Positions 17,339 through 28,700 of a stretch of DNA of 64,000 bases are shown here, in pieces. The stretch is taken from positions 84,541 to 148,540 of the forward strand of contig SUWS01000001.1 of the NCBI GenBank assembly GCA_015061365.1, written 5' to 3'. The notes under the pieces were generated by a model, which was not told the origin of the DNA, did no database searches, and worked only from the letters and a program-made list of their open reading frames with translations. The translations under genes were made by a program, and so were the position numbers. This stretch comes from Lentimicrobiaceae bacterium. Its GTDB lineage: Bacteria; Bacteroidota; Bacteroidia; Bacteroidales; F082. How positions within the stretch are numbered: position 1 is the stretch's first letter; every line of letters begins with the position of its first letter.

Positions 17339-19085
17339 GTTCTTTGTATTGTTCCTTGACGATGTTTCTCTTGACCTTTAATGTAGGTGTCAGAATTCCG
17401 TTGTTGACACTCCATTCGTCGGCGATGAGTTCGTAACGTTTGATCTTTTCCGTATCACCGAAATTCTGGTTTAGTTTCTTGACTTCTTCAGCATAACGTC
17501 TCTTGACATCAGGGTTTTTAATCATTTCCTGTGGTGTGGTGTATTTTATCTCGTGTTTGTGGCACCATGTCTTTAGGAATGCGAAGTCGGGAACGATGAT
17601 AGCTCCAGCATATTTTTGGTTCTCACCTAAGACGACGATATTTTCAATAAAACCTGATTCGGTGAACTTACCCTCTATGACATCCGGATTGATGTATTTT
17701 CCTAATGATGTTTTGAATAAGTTCTTTAACCTGCCGGTGATTCTCACTTGACCGTATTCGTTTATTTCTCCTAGGTCGCCGGTATGCATCCATCCGTCTT
17801 CATCGATGACTTCTTTTGTGAGTTCAGGTTTGTTGTAATATCCCATCATAACGTTGTGCCCGCGGCAGATGATTTCCTTATTCTCGTTTACTTTTACCTC
17901 GACGCCTGGAAGCGCAAAACCTACAGTTCCGATTTCTCTTCCATGAGGGAGATTGCAAGATACCGCGATAACAGGTGAACATTCAGTCATGCCGTATCCT
18001 TCGTAAATAGGCATTCTAATAGCAGAGAAGAACGATGCGATGTTAGGCTGAATACTTGCAGCTCCTGAAACGACGATGTCGAAATTTTCCGCACCGAGAG
18101 TCTGACGTATCTTTTTATAAACCAAGGCATCGGCTATCTTCAGCTTCTGGTTGTAAAGCCAGGTACGGTTGCTTGGGTCTATTCTGTATTTTTCCGCTAA
18201 AGAGAAAGCCCATAAGAAGATGATTCTCTTTATACCTTTGTTCTTTCTTCCTGACTCCTTGACTTTTAAATATATTTTCTCCAAAAGTCTTGGAACGGCG
18301 CTCATCATTGTTGGTTGTACGTCTTTTAAGTCTGACGCTATTGTAGCGAGACTCTCGGCGTAATATACCGACATTCCGAGATATTGGTACAAGAAAACTA
18401 ACATTCTTTCGTAGGCGTGACATATAGGAAGGAAGCTGAATGCTTTTTTCGACCATGGAGAAGGAGTCTGTTTCAGATTATGAAGCTGACTCATTATGTT
18501 GAAATGAGATAACATGACGCCTTTGGGATTTCCTGTAGTTCCCGACGTGTAGATTATTGTTGCACAGTCTTTCTCATCTACGTTATCTTCTCTCTTCTTT
18601 AGTTCCTCAGGATCGGGATTGCTTTTGCCGATCTCAACCAATTGATCAAATGTCGGATAATCACTCTTAGTACCAATGGTATAAATTCCTGTCAGGCTCG
18701 GACTTTCATTTTTGACGCTCTCGATTTTTTGCAGGACGCTCTGTCCTTCCAAAACGATAAGTTTTACCTCACAGTCATTTATTATATAATGATAGTCTTC
18801 TTTGCTTATAGTAGGATAGATCGGAACTGTTATAGCTCCCACCTGCATGATCGCCATATCGAGCATGTTCCATTCAGGACGATTGTTGCAGATTATGCCA
18901 ACCTTGTCATCTTTCTTTATGCCTAATTTTATGAGCGCATAACTGATGTTGTTGGTAATTTCAATATACTCCTGGATGCTGTATTTTTTCCAACTGCCAG
19001 ATTCTTTTTTTGCTAATGCAACTTCTTGACTTGGATATTTTGCAATGTATAATTTCAAAATATCAAACAATCTTTTTTCTTCCAT
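17313..19085 (-). CDS. Long-chain fatty acid-CoA ligase (AMP-binding)
   Basis: 590 residues. Activates fatty acids with ATP and CoA through an acyl-adenylate. Seen: P-loop TIIYTSGTTGNPKGVMLSH, FLPICHAYERM, the adenine motif YEGYGMTECSPV, TGDLGEINEYGQVRITGR and the terminal Lys region TPTLKVKRNIV. This pattern is that of the long-chain (FadD/FAA1-like) branch found in Bacteroidetes. ATG 19085 was preferred to GTG 19100 and follows a -7 box. The 3' end overlaps the convergent OmpA gene. Confidence 0.93.
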   Translation of the reverse strand: MEEKRLFDILKLYIAKYPSQEVALAKKESGSWKKYSIQEYIEITNNISYALIKLGIKKDDKVGIICNNRPEWNMLDMAIMQVGAITVPIYPTISKEDYHYIINDCEVKLIVLEGQSVLQKIESVKNESPSLTGIYTIGTKSDYPTFDQLVEIGKSNPDPEELKKREDNVDEKDCATIIYTSGTTGNPKGVMLSHFNIMSQLHNLKQTPSPWSKKAFSFLPICHAYERMLVFLYQYLGMSVYYAESLATIASDLKDVQPTMMSAVPRLLEKIYLKVKESGRKNKGIKRIIFLWAFSLAEKYRIDPSNRTWLYNQKLKIADALVYKKIRQTLGAENFDIVVSGAASIQPNIASFFSAIRMPIYEGYGMTECSPVIAVSCNLPHGREIGTVGFALPGVEVKVNENKEIICRGHNVMMGYYNKPELTKEVIDEDGWMHTGDLGEINEYGQVRITGRLKNLFKTSLGKYINPDVIEGKFTESGFIENIVVLGENQKYAGAIIVPDFAFLKTWCHKHEIKYTTPQEMIKNPDVKRRYAEEVKKLNQNFGDTEKIKRYELIADEWSVNNGILTPTLKVKRNIVKEQYKELIETMYKD

Positions 19086-19107
19086 TTTTCTTCTTATCAC
19101 TTTTTTG

Positions 19108-19115
19108 CAAAAATA
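19108..19115 (-). promoter_or_regulatory. -7 box (TATTTTTG) for the acyl-CoA ligase gene
   Basis: TAnnTTTG on the minus strand, 22 bases before the ATG at 19085. The rest of the gap up to 19379 is AT-rich and shows nothing I can name. Confidence 0.5.
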
Positions 19116-19379
19116 AAAATAAAAATGGATTTTTGTTTTAAAAATACGTAGAATAGGGGCGAAAAGTTGCTGAAAAAATGTTTGTGGGATGTAAACTTGA
19201 ATTTTAGTATTTAAGTAATCTTTCTTTATTGTAAGTTTGTGGTAAAAATAGCGTTTTTAGGGAAGAAAATAATGACGTTTTCAATGGTAAAAACAGATTG
19301 TTTGGTTATTTTGCTATAAAAATGATACAATATGACACATACTATCATACCTCGAATTCCGGATATGTATCTTTTACAG

Positions 19380-20441
19380 TCATCTTTTAATTATTTTTTT
19401 TACGAAATATTCATGCGAATCTGTGCCCGTTATTTGAATAATGTATATCCCTTTTGACTTGTCTATATGGAAAACATAATCCTCTTTAATATTCTTTTCT
19501 TCTATGATTACACCGTCGATACTTATTATCTTAACATTTGCGTTTATGTTGTTTTCATTTTCTATTATGACACTGTTGTTGTCTGGATTACTGATGATAT
19601 TGAAATTGCTATTGTAATATGATTCGTTTGCATTCGTCGTGTCAACAACTGCTGATTCAAAATTCCATTTTTCTAAATTGTTGAAGAAAACATCATTTGC
19701 GACATTTTGCAGAAACTCAGCCTTTGTCTGTTCGATGTAAGAGGAATCATAATATGTACCTATTGGACTTTCTTCCCAAAATACTGCATGGAATACACAG
19801 GCCGCTAAATAACTGCCGTAGTAATTTGGGTGGCTCTCGTCTGGACCATGAAGTACAATCTTATTATGAAGATTTAGAACCTCTTTCCAGGCGTCGCCTA
19901 CGGGAGATACGTAAGAGCCAGTAGCGTATGCGTTTTCACAATATGCTATACTCATGGTGTCCTGCATCTGATTGAAGTCGGCGAAATCTGCGCTACAATA
20001 TAGACCATCCCCGAAGTCGACACATTGTTGTCCGCCGTATCTGCGTCCCCATGTCATGTATCCTACAACTTTTGCCTCCGGGTTGTACAACATGATGCTG
20101 TCGTAGAGTGACTGATAAGCGGGACGCATCGCGTTGTGACGATAATAATCTATTGATGGTAATTGACTTTGTTCTTGTAATACAACGTAATCCCAATTAC
20201 CTTTTCTTATTGCGTTCAATGAATTTGGACTTTCTGCATGTTGAAATAATGTGCAGCCTCCTGGACATATCAATTCGGAAGTCACGATTCTGTCTGTCCC
20301 GAACGATAGTTCATTAACCATTTCCGGCAGGTTGTTGACGAAAGTATAGCTGTTTCCTAACCATAACACTTTTATTTCTTCTTGAGCGAGAGATATTTTA
20401 AACAGACTTAAGACTATTGCAAATAAGATTGTTTTTTTCAT
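19380..20441 (-). CDS. DUF4886 (SGNH-like) secreted protein with T9SS sorting domain
   Basis: 353 residues. Signal peptide to about residue 20 (ISLAQ). A DUF4886-type domain follows: VLWLGNSYTFVNNLP holds the GNS motif typical of SGNH-like hydrolases, then WDYVVLQEQSQLP and a late DESHPNYYGSYLAACVF with the Asp/His pair. The last 80 residues form a beta-rich type A sorting domain ending GIYIIQITG...KKIIKR. So it is exported by Sec and then T9SS to the cell surface. Esterase or glycan deacetylase activity is likely but unproven. ATG 20441 begins the signal peptide. Confidence 0.85.
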   Translation of the reverse strand: MKKTILFAIVLSLFKISLAQEEIKVLWLGNSYTFVNNLPEMVNELSFGTDRIVTSELICPGGCTLFQHAESPNSLNAIRKGNWDYVVLQEQSQLPSIDYYRHNAMRPAYQSLYDSIMLYNPEAKVVGYMTWGRRYGGQQCVDFGDGLYCSADFADFNQMQDTMSIAYCENAYATGSYVSPVGDAWKEVLNLHNKIVLHGPDESHPNYYGSYLAACVFHAVFWEESPIGTYYDSSYIEQTKAEFLQNVANDVFFNNLEKWNFESAVVDTTNANESYYNSNFNIISNPDNNSVIIENENNINANVKIISIDGVIIEEKNIKEDYVFHIDKSKGIYIIQITGTDSHEYFVKKIIKR

Positions 20442-20456
20442 GGTTTGATAAAGCAA

Positions 20457-20484
20457 TGAGGCGTACCTGTGATTGTACGCCTCA
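20457..20484 (-). terminator. Hairpin after the glutamate-semialdehyde dehydrogenase gene
   Basis: A 10-bp perfect stem (TGAGGCGTAC/GTACGCCTCA) follows the stop of the gene ending at 20507. The T run is poor, so it may be an inefficient terminator or an RNA 3' hairpin. Confidence 0.55.
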
Positions 20485-20506
20485 GTTATGATATTTGTTA
20501 AATAAA

Positions 20507-22135
20507 TTATTTAGCTAAGAAAGGATAACCGTATTCTGTTGCAGGAACGAATGTTTCTTTTATAGAACGTGGGTTGGTCCAACGGATGAGATTCCATAAT
20601 CCGCCTGCTTTGTCGTTTGTTCCGGAAGCGCGTGATCCTCCAAATGGCTGGCAACCTACAACAGCTCCAGTAGGTTTGTCGTTGATATAGAAGTTACCTG
20701 CTGCATATCTTAGTTTGTCATTAGCTATTCTCAAGGCTTTCAAGTCGTATGAGAAGATCGCACCTGTCAATGCGTAAGGTGATGTGCTGTCGCAGAGTTC
20801 GAGTGTCTCAACATAATCCTTGTCTTCGTATACGTAGATTGTGATGATAGGTCCGAAGATTTCTTCAGCCATTGATTCGTATTTAGGATTTGTTGTCAGT
20901 ATGACTGTAGGTTCAACGAAGTAACCTATTGATTTGTCGCAGTTGCCACCGAAGATAACTTCTGCGTCGTTAGCTGCTTTTGCTCTGTCGATATAGCCTT
21001 TACAATTATCGAATGATGCTTCGTCGATAACGGCGTTAACGAAGTTGGTGAAGTCGGTGACGTCACCCATCTTGATTGTGCTGAGCATTTCGCCGATATA
21101 TTGTTTTATGTCATTCCATAACGATGCTGGGATATATGCGCGTGATGCTGCCGAACATTTCTGTCCTTGGAATTCGAAGGCTCCACGAACTATGGCGGTC
21201 GCTACCTCGCGTGGATTTGCTGAGCTATGTGCGAAGATGAAGTCCTTGCCACCTGTTTCGCCTACCAATCGAGGATATGATCTATAGTTGCTGATGTTTG
21301 CTCCAACGCCTTTCCATAATCCTTGGAATGTTGCTGTTGAACCGGTGAAGTGGATGCCTGCGAGATTAGGGTTGCTTAATGCGATGTTTCCAATGAGGGA
21401 GCCTTTTCCAGGTAAGAAGTTTATAACGCCTTCCGGGAGTCCTGCTTCCATGAAAATCTGCATTAAATGATAATTTGATAACAATGCTGTCGTTGATGGT
21501 TTCCAAATCGTTGTGTTGCCCATCAAGACTGGTGTCATATTGAGGTTAGATGCGATAGAGGTGAAGTTGAATGGTGTCACTGCCATCACGAAACCTTCTA
21601 ATGGACGATATTCCGATCTGTTAAGTTGGTCAGGTGATGATGATGGTTGCTCAGAATATAAGTTACCCGCGTAGTAGTTGTTGAAACGGAAGAAGTCGAT
21701 GGTTTCACATGCGGAATCAATTTCAGCTTGGAATGCATTTTTACTTTGTCCGAGCATACAAGATGCATTTACTCTTGCGCGATATTTTGTAGCTATAAGC
21801 TGACCTATGCGAGCTAAGATGGAAGCACGCTCTACCCACGGAATGTTTTCCCATTCTTTCTTTGCGTTCAAAGCGGCTTCAATAGCCATATTAACTTCTT
21901 TTTCTCCAACTTTATGGTATTTGGCAACGACGTGCTTATGGTTGTGTGGCATTACGACTTCGCCCATGTCGCCAGTACGAATCTCTTTGCCGCCAATAAT
22001 AATAGGTATTTCAACGACTTCTTTAGATTGTCTTTCAAGTTCTTTTTCTAAGGCGATGCGTTCTGGACTGCCAGGTCTGTATTCCTTTACAGGTTCATTT
22101 GCTGGTTTTGCAAACTGAAATAATGCGTTGTTCAT
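20507..22135 (-). CDS. pruA: L-glutamate gamma-semialdehyde dehydrogenase
   Basis: 542 residues. Oxidises glutamate-5-semialdehyde (from proline or ornithine) to glutamate with NAD. ALDH motifs: AVTPFNFTSIASNLN, KPSTTALLSNY, LVGETGGKDFIF (catalytic Glu), FQGQKCSAASRAYIP (catalytic Cys) and EEIFGPIITIYVY. Length and C-terminus match the stand-alone P5C dehydrogenase branch; no proline dehydrogenase domain is fused and no putA-like gene is in the window. A -7 box lies 44 bp upstream of the ATG. Confidence 0.94.
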   Translation of the reverse strand: MNNALFQFAKPANEPVKEYRPGSPERIALEKELERQSKEVVEIPIIIGGKEIRTGDMGEVVMPHNHKHVVAKYHKVGEKEVNMAIEAALNAKKEWENIPWVERASILARIGQLIATKYRARVNASCMLGQSKNAFQAEIDSACETIDFFRFNNYYAGNLYSEQPSSSPDQLNRSEYRPLEGFVMAVTPFNFTSIASNLNMTPVLMGNTTIWKPSTTALLSNYHLMQIFMEAGLPEGVINFLPGKGSLIGNIALSNPNLAGIHFTGSTATFQGLWKGVGANISNYRSYPRLVGETGGKDFIFAHSSANPREVATAIVRGAFEFQGQKCSAASRAYIPASLWNDIKQYIGEMLSTIKMGDVTDFTNFVNAVIDEASFDNCKGYIDRAKAANDAEVIFGGNCDKSIGYFVEPTVILTTNPKYESMAEEIFGPIITIYVYEDKDYVETLELCDSTSPYALTGAIFSYDLKALRIANDKLRYAAGNFYINDKPTGAVVGCQPFGGSRASGTNDKAGGLWNLIRWTNPRSIKETFVPATEYGYPFLAK

Positions 22136-22179
22136 GATATTATGTTTTTAGTTGTTGAATTTAATTAAAATAGTGGGTA

Positions 22180-22187
22180 CAAATATA
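22180..22187 (-). promoter_or_regulatory. -7 box (TATATTTG) for pruA
   Basis: TAnnTTTG on the minus strand, upstream of the ATG at 22135. Confidence 0.5.
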
Positions 22188-22247
22188 ACATTTTATTTTC
22201 AGAAATAAAAATAAATTATGTCATTTGTTGTAAGCTACTGATATGAT

Positions 22248-25200
22248 TTACTCAATATAAATCTTCTTGACGTATGTTTTATTGTCGCAATAAATATTGA
22301 TGAAATATAATCCGGCAGGTAACTCCCTGATGTCGATGGGGTTCTCAAAGTCCTGACTTATGACATTAATTCCGATGGAATTATATATCTTAATGTGTTT
22401 GACTTTAATGTTTTTATCATTGATGATAATGTTGACAAAATCTCTTGTAGGATTAGGATAAACCTTGATGTTATCTTCTTCTTTTTCTTCAATAGAGGTG
22501 AAACTTGAACAAGGGAACACGATGTTATCGATCCAGACGCAGTCGTTGCCGTCTTCTGACATAAAGTCTTTCTGGTAAATCCATTTGTAAGTGTGAGTTC
22601 CTTCTGAAATCAAATATTCTGCAAGTATCCAACCAGTCTCTCCTGTTGCTGCAATTTTCTGTTCGCCATCGATATAGAAATAGAAATAATCCCAATTTTC
22701 TTCCGAAGAAACCTTGTAATGGAATGATAATACTTGTTCTGAGAAGGTCTCTAAAGTAATACTGATTTGTGTATTAGAATCATCGTCAATATTTCCAGAA
22801 CGCAGACTGTAGTTTCCTTCATATGCTTCGTTATTATCGACGTACCAAGGATTGTTGGTATCGTTTTGCCACAAATCATTTTCTATGACACCGAATTCAA
22901 AGTTTTCCGCAAGTGTTCCTAACAATTTCTCGAAATCATGTCTGATCTTACTGCCTTCTATATCGAATTCTAAGGTGAACGAAATAGGTTCTGGAAGAAT
23001 ATTCCATTCGACGTAGAACTCAAATTCCAAGTCTGTTTTTTCTCCAATATTTAATGATGGTATTGCGATGTCTTTAGAAATCACTCTGATAAAGTTGGTG
23101 TTGCTGATTAGGTTGGCGACAATGTTTCCCATATCGTAATTGCTGCTGTTTTCTACTGATAATATGAACTTTGCAATTTCGCCTGGGTCGATGAAACCGT
23201 TGCCGTCACCATCGCTCTCTTCCGCCTTGATATTGGTAATTTCAAAATTATATGAATTAACAGAAACTTCGAATTTTTCTTCGTGGTTTGTTCCGTCATG
23301 TTCAATATTTAATGTAAAGGTGATTGTAGAACCATTAGGAATCTCACTGACAATATCCAAATGGAATGCGTCTTCAACATTGACGATTTCGTCAGCACTG
23401 ATATTATCAACGATGTTGTTGTTGTTTGTTATGTTTATCAAATCGTTGTCACAGCTTAATGATAAGTTAACAGAAGAAGCATCTTCCTTGCCGATATTTC
23501 TTAGTTTCAAGTCTAAATATGTATCTTGATTTAAAGTAATCTCTTGACTGTCTTCATAAAGATTGAAGTCATACATCATTATAAATGCCTCGTCAGTTGA
23601 AATAACGACATCTTTTTCGTAGCGAAGGTGATTTGGTTTTGTTACTGTCACATAAAGTTTATTGCCAGGGATTACGGTGTTAGGAATATTTATAACTTGC
23701 ATATTGCCGGTTCCTTCTGCCAATGCTAAGGTCTTTGTCTTGCCTCCTTCATCTGTGGAGATGCCGATGACGGAACCATGAGGTGCTTTGATATTGAAAC
23801 TGCCGCTTTCATTGTAGTAGATGTCGTCATGAACTATTTCCATTTGTTGTGGAACTTCCGAATAAAGTCTCAAGAAAGCATCGCAATGTGCGTTGAAGAG
23901 ATTGCTTGTTTCTTGCAGTGACTCGTTCCATACGTTAGGAAATACTCGTTGAAACATAAAGTGTTTTGCTGAGGTGCTTGCGAAAGCAGGCATATAGCAG
24001 TTATTGTTTTCGATGGTGGTTCCGTAATCGGGCAAGAATGAATTCTCGAAGAAATCCCAGATTCCCCATAGGTATACGTCATTGTTATAAGTGTATGTTT
24101 CATAAGTCGCTGCAATAACACCGACGGCACCTTTGTCTTCATTACGCATCAATGATTCAGCAAGACATCCGTCTTTGTCGAATGCACCTGTTGCACAGTT
24201 GATTGAAAGTACAAAAGGCAGTTTGCCATGATTTGTCAACGTTGGGACGTTCTTTGATTCAAACTTAGGGCAGTCCCAGAATGAATACCATCCGTGGTCA
24301 CGGTTTTGCAGTATGTAGCCTGGTTCCTGGCTTATTTTATCGAGAAGTTCTAATTCATAATTGTCATATTCGACGAAGGATCCTGTTTCACCTGGCGTGG
24401 CTGGAATATACCCCAATCCATTAGGGCCAAAATAATTTACAACCTGATCGGTGTTGTTGGCAGATGACCAGATTTCATCATCGTAATCACCGCTATAATA
24501 ATATATTACGTTGAGTCGATATGGATCTTTGCCGATGGAACTGAGATAACCGTTTATGCTTTCTGCACTAATCTGAAACCATTTTGTTTGTTGATATGCA
24601 CTTGTCATAATAGGTTTTTCGTAGAAGTCGGACTCCATAACAGGATTGTTGAATTCGTAGTCGATTTGCTTGTCAACCAATATTTTGGCTTCTTGTTCGT
24701 TGGATGCGCTTAATCTGGATACAGTGATGTCGGGCAAGAAATCCTCGTCAATGTCAGAATAAGGTCTGTCTGAGATATAAGGGGCTGTTGATTGGAAATA
24801 AAAATGAAATGCAGGGATACCTTCTCTGTAGTTGGTGCTGTAATCTCCTAGCAGACATACTGCAACAGGAGCGATTTCCCAGTTGTTATACGCGTCAATA
24901 ATCCAGTTTCTTAATTCTTCGTGAGAATTAACATTGATGTCGCCAAGAGAATATACTTTAGTGATGATGCCTTGTTTGCTTCTGTAATCGGCGAGACGTT
25001 GAGCTTGTTCCCTGAACGATTCGTTGTCTGGGATTATGATGAGATATTCTGCGCCTTCAGCATCGTTTCTAATCCAGTCATGCATTCTTCTGGCATAATC
25101 AATTTCTGAAATGTTATTGTAGTTTAAGATGTTGTGTTGTAAGATAGGATCCCAATACATCGAACGAAGTCTATCGTCGCCGAACATTCCGTTGCCGCCT

Positions 25201-25754
25201 TCAAATTCAACTCTGAACTTGATTTTCTTATAAACGATAAGTTCTTTGCTGACAGGATTGAATTGTACGGGAGCGATGCTGAGACCGACGGCGTCGACGC
25301 CACGCAGATTCATTTGTTCTGTTAAAGAAACAATGTTGTTTGGATATAATTCGTTTCTGGAATAGACGCTTAAATCCTTATCATAACGATAGTCGGTCGT
25401 GTCATATTCCGAGACAACACCTTTTGAAGGGGCGATGTTAATATTCTTCAAGATTTCTTTCTCATAACTCTCAACTACGACATTTGCCTTTGCACCTTGA
25501 GGCAAAGCGACGAATCTGTTTACAGAAGGGAGGTTAGGTTTTCCTTTGTCGTTAGGAATCATTATGCTGCTTAAAGCAATTTCGTGGAAGACCTCATCTC
25601 CGTTCGGAATCTCTTTGATGTTATAATCGTCGATGGTTAGTTCTAAAGATAATGAAGACTTGCTTTCATTCTTGACAACTAAACTTTGAGCTTTTGATGA
25701 ATTGGATATCACTAATAAAATAATGATGACAAAGAATAGAATATGTTTTTTCAT
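22248..25754 (-). CDS. Gingipain-like C25 cysteine peptidase with T9SS sorting domain (copy 2)
   Basis: 1168 residues. Signal peptide (to about residue 23); C25 propeptide (about 25-225); C25 catalytic domain from about 230 (AEYLIIIPDNESFREQAQRL), with the His in NRDHGWYSFW and the Cys in LSINCATGAFD as in gingipains; beta-sandwich domains; a cleaved-adhesin-type domain (about 930-1080; SLRSGNIDDDS, CVWIDNIVFPC); and a type A T9SS tail beginning KVYPNPTRDFVNI. It is thus a cell-surface or released protease. It lies 27 bp downstream of its paralogue, probably co-transcribed. ATG 25754 begins the signal peptide. Confidence 0.92.
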   Translation of the reverse strand: MKKHILFFVIIILLVISNSSKAQSLVVKNESKSSLSLELTIDDYNIKEIPNGDEVFHEIALSSIMIPNDKGKPNLPSVNRFVALPQGAKANVVVESYEKEILKNINIAPSKGVVSEYDTTDYRYDKDLSVYSRNELYPNNIVSLTEQMNLRGVDAVGLSIAPVQFNPVSKELIVYKKIKFRVEFEGGNGMFGDDRLRSMYWDPILQHNILNYNNISEIDYARRMHDWIRNDAEGAEYLIIIPDNESFREQAQRLADYRSKQGIITKVYSLGDINVNSHEELRNWIIDAYNNWEIAPVAVCLLGDYSTNYREGIPAFHFYFQSTAPYISDRPYSDIDEDFLPDITVSRLSASNEQEAKILVDKQIDYEFNNPVMESDFYEKPIMTSAYQQTKWFQISAESINGYLSSIGKDPYRLNVIYYYSGDYDDEIWSSANNTDQVVNYFGPNGLGYIPATPGETGSFVEYDNYELELLDKISQEPGYILQNRDHGWYSFWDCPKFESKNVPTLTNHGKLPFVLSINCATGAFDKDGCLAESLMRNEDKGAVGVIAATYETYTYNNDVYLWGIWDFFENSFLPDYGTTIENNNCYMPAFASTSAKHFMFQRVFPNVWNESLQETSNLFNAHCDAFLRLYSEVPQQMEIVHDDIYYNESGSFNIKAPHGSVIGISTDEGGKTKTLALAEGTGNMQVINIPNTVIPGNKLYVTVTKPNHLRYEKDVVISTDEAFIMMYDFNLYEDSQEITLNQDTYLDLKLRNIGKEDASSVNLSLSCDNDLINITNNNNIVDNISADEIVNVEDAFHLDIVSEIPNGSTITFTLNIEHDGTNHEEKFEVSVNSYNFEITNIKAEESDGDGNGFIDPGEIAKFILSVENSSNYDMGNIVANLISNTNFIRVISKDIAIPSLNIGEKTDLEFEFYVEWNILPEPISFTLEFDIEGSKIRHDFEKLLGTLAENFEFGVIENDLWQNDTNNPWYVDNNEAYEGNYSLRSGNIDDDSNTQISITLETFSEQVLSFHYKVSSEENWDYFYFYIDGEQKIAATGETGWILAEYLISEGTHTYKWIYQKDFMSEDGNDCVWIDNIVFPCSSFTSIEEKEEDNIKVYPNPTRDFVNIIINDKNIKVKHIKIYNSIGINVISQDFENPIDIRELPAGLYFINIYCDNKTYVKKIYIE

Positions 25755-25781
25755 GGTGTTTTTTTGCAAAATAACGGAAAT

Positions 25782-28700
25782 TTATTTAATGACGATTTTC
25801 TTGCTGATTATTTTATTTTCACTTTCAATATTGAAGAGATATAATCCTGGATTATAGTTCGAGACATCTATTTCCATCTCATTTGAACAAGTCTCAATTT
25901 CTTCAACCAACATTCCTAAGTAACTATAAACTCTGACTGCTGATAGCTGGTAGCTGACAGCTGATAGCTTAATAAAATCTTTTGCAGGATTAGGATAAAT
26001 CTTGATATTATCTTCTTCTGTTTCCTCAATAGAGGTGAAACTTGAACAAGGGAACACTATGTTATCGATCCATACACAGTCGCTGCCACTTTCGGAGGAT
26101 ATGTCTTTGTTGTATGCCCATGTGTAGGTGTGAGTTCCTGTTGGTATGCTGAATTCAGCATATCTCCATCCTGTCTTTCCATCAGCCTGTAACATTTGGG
26201 TTCCGTCAATATAGAAAGAGAAGTAATCCCAATATTCTTCTGATGAGACTTTATAGTAGAACGAAACATTCTGTTCGTTAAAGTTTTCTATACTAATGCT
26301 GATTTCTGTCGATTGATCGTCTCCAATATTGCCTGATCGTAAACTGTAGTTGCCTTCATATGATTCGCTGTTATCGACGTACCAAGGTGTTTCTGCGTCA
26401 TTTGTCCATGAAAGATTCTCTAATGTTCCGTTTTCGAAATTCTCTGCAAGTGTTCCCAAGAGTTTCTCGAAATCTTTTCTGATCTTACAGTTGTCGATGT
26501 TGAGTTCCAATGTCAGCGAAACTGGTTCCGGGTTAATATTCCATTTGATGAATATTTCAAATTCGAGATCGGTTCTTTCTCCAATATTCAACGAGTTAAG
26601 CTCTATGTTTTCAGAAATAACTTTGATGTAATCGTTGTTGCTTATAAGGTTAGCAATGATGTTTTCCATCTTGTAGTTACTTGAATTTTCTATTGTCAGT
26701 TTTATCTTCGCATATTCATTAGGATCAATAAGGTTGTTGACGTCGCCTTCTGCCACTTCCGCATTGATGCTTATGATTTCAAAATTGTATGAATTTACAA
26801 GTACGTCGAATTTCTCCTCGTGACTTGTCCCGTTGTGTTCAATGTTTAGAGAAAAAGTTATTGTAGTTCCGTTCGCTATGTCGTCGGTGATGTCAAGATG
26901 AAATGCGTCTTCAATCATAACCTCGTCATTTACTCCAATTATGTCGATGGTGTTATTGTTGTCAGTGATGTTGATTATGTCGGTGTTGCAACTTAAAGAT
27001 AAATTGAGAGAAGATGCGTCTTCTTTGCCAATATTTTTAAGTTTTAAATCGATGTAAGTGTCTTGATTTAATGTGATCTCATGGCTGTCTTCGTAAAGAT
27101 TAAAGTCGTCGATAATAACGAAAGCTTCATTAGTTGAAGTGATCACTTCTTGTTCATAACGTAGATGGTTGGCCTTGGTTACGGTAATATAGAGTTTGTT
27201 TCCTGGGAGTACATTGTGAGGTATGTTTATATCTTGCATATTACCAGTACCTTCCGCAAAAGCTATGGTTTTTATTCCATTGATGTCGTCTGTGGATATT
27301 CCGATAATGGAACCTGCTGGAGCCTTGACTTTAAATGTGTTGCTTTCGCAATAGTATATCTCATCATGTTCTATATTCATTGGTTGTGGTACTTCTGAAT
27401 ATAGTTTCAAGAAAGCATCGCAATGTGCGTGGAATAGGTTGCTTGTCAGCTCGCGAGTGTTTTCATATGTGTTAGGAAAATTCTGCTGATACAGAAAATG
27501 TTTCGCTGATACGTTGGCGAACGCAGGCATATAGTCGCCATTATTCTCAGTATTAGTTCCATAATCGGGCAGGAAGTCGTTCTCGAAGAAATCCCATATG
27601 CCCCAGATGTATGAGTCGTTTGTGTAGGTATGTGTTTCATAAGTGGCTGCGATTACCCCGATACCTCCAGCGTTTTCAGCCTTCATGAAAGCTTCTGCCA
27701 AACAATTGTGTTGGTCGAAAGCACCAGAGGCGCAATTAATTGATAGTACGAAAGGTAGCTTGTTGTGGTTTGTTAGGTCAGGAATACTATATGATGATAG
27801 ATGGGGGCAGTCCCAGATCGAAAACCATCCATGGTCGCGGTTGAGAAGGATATATCCAGGCTCTTGACTTATCTTGTTTATAAGATGATCTTCATCGCTG
27901 TTTTGATCAATGAAACCTCCTAACTCGTCTGGTGTAGCAGGAATATAATTCAAACCATTAGGCCCGAAATAGTTGACAACTTGTTCGGTGTTGCTGGCAG
28001 ATGACCATTGTTTACCATTATAATTGCTTCCATAATAATAATGCATGGTGTATCGATATGGTTCTTTGCCGATAGAACTGAGATATCCGTTAACGCTTTC
28101 AGTACTTATTTGGAACCATTTCTCCATTTGGAAAGCACATGTCATAATAGGACTGTCATAGAATTTTTCATCTGTGACAGGATTGTTGAACTCATAATCG
28201 ATTTGCTTGTCAACCATTATCTTTGCTTCTTCAACGTCAGATGCGCTAAGCCTTGATATTGCGATGTCGGGAAGTAAATCGTTGTCTATGTCGGCAAATG
28301 GACGGTCGCTGATGTACGTCGCATATCCGTTGAAATCAAAAGTAAAAGCTGGAATTCCTTCGTTAGGGTTGGTACTGTAATCTCCTAAAAGACAAACGGC
28401 AACGGGAGCAATTTCCCAATTGTTATATGCATTAGTAAACCACTCTTTTATATCTTCTGGTGAATAAGTGTCCATGTCTTTAAGAGAATATACTTTAGTG
28501 ATGATGCCTTGTTTGCTTCTGTAATCGGCGAGACGTTGAGCTTGTTCTCTGAACGATTCATTGTCAGGAATTATGATGAGATATTCTGCGCCTTCAGCAT
28601 CGTCAGTAATCCATCTTTCCATTCTTTTGGCGTAATCAATCTTTGAAATGTTATTGTAGTTTAAGATGTTGTGTTGTAAGATAGGATCCCAATACATCGA

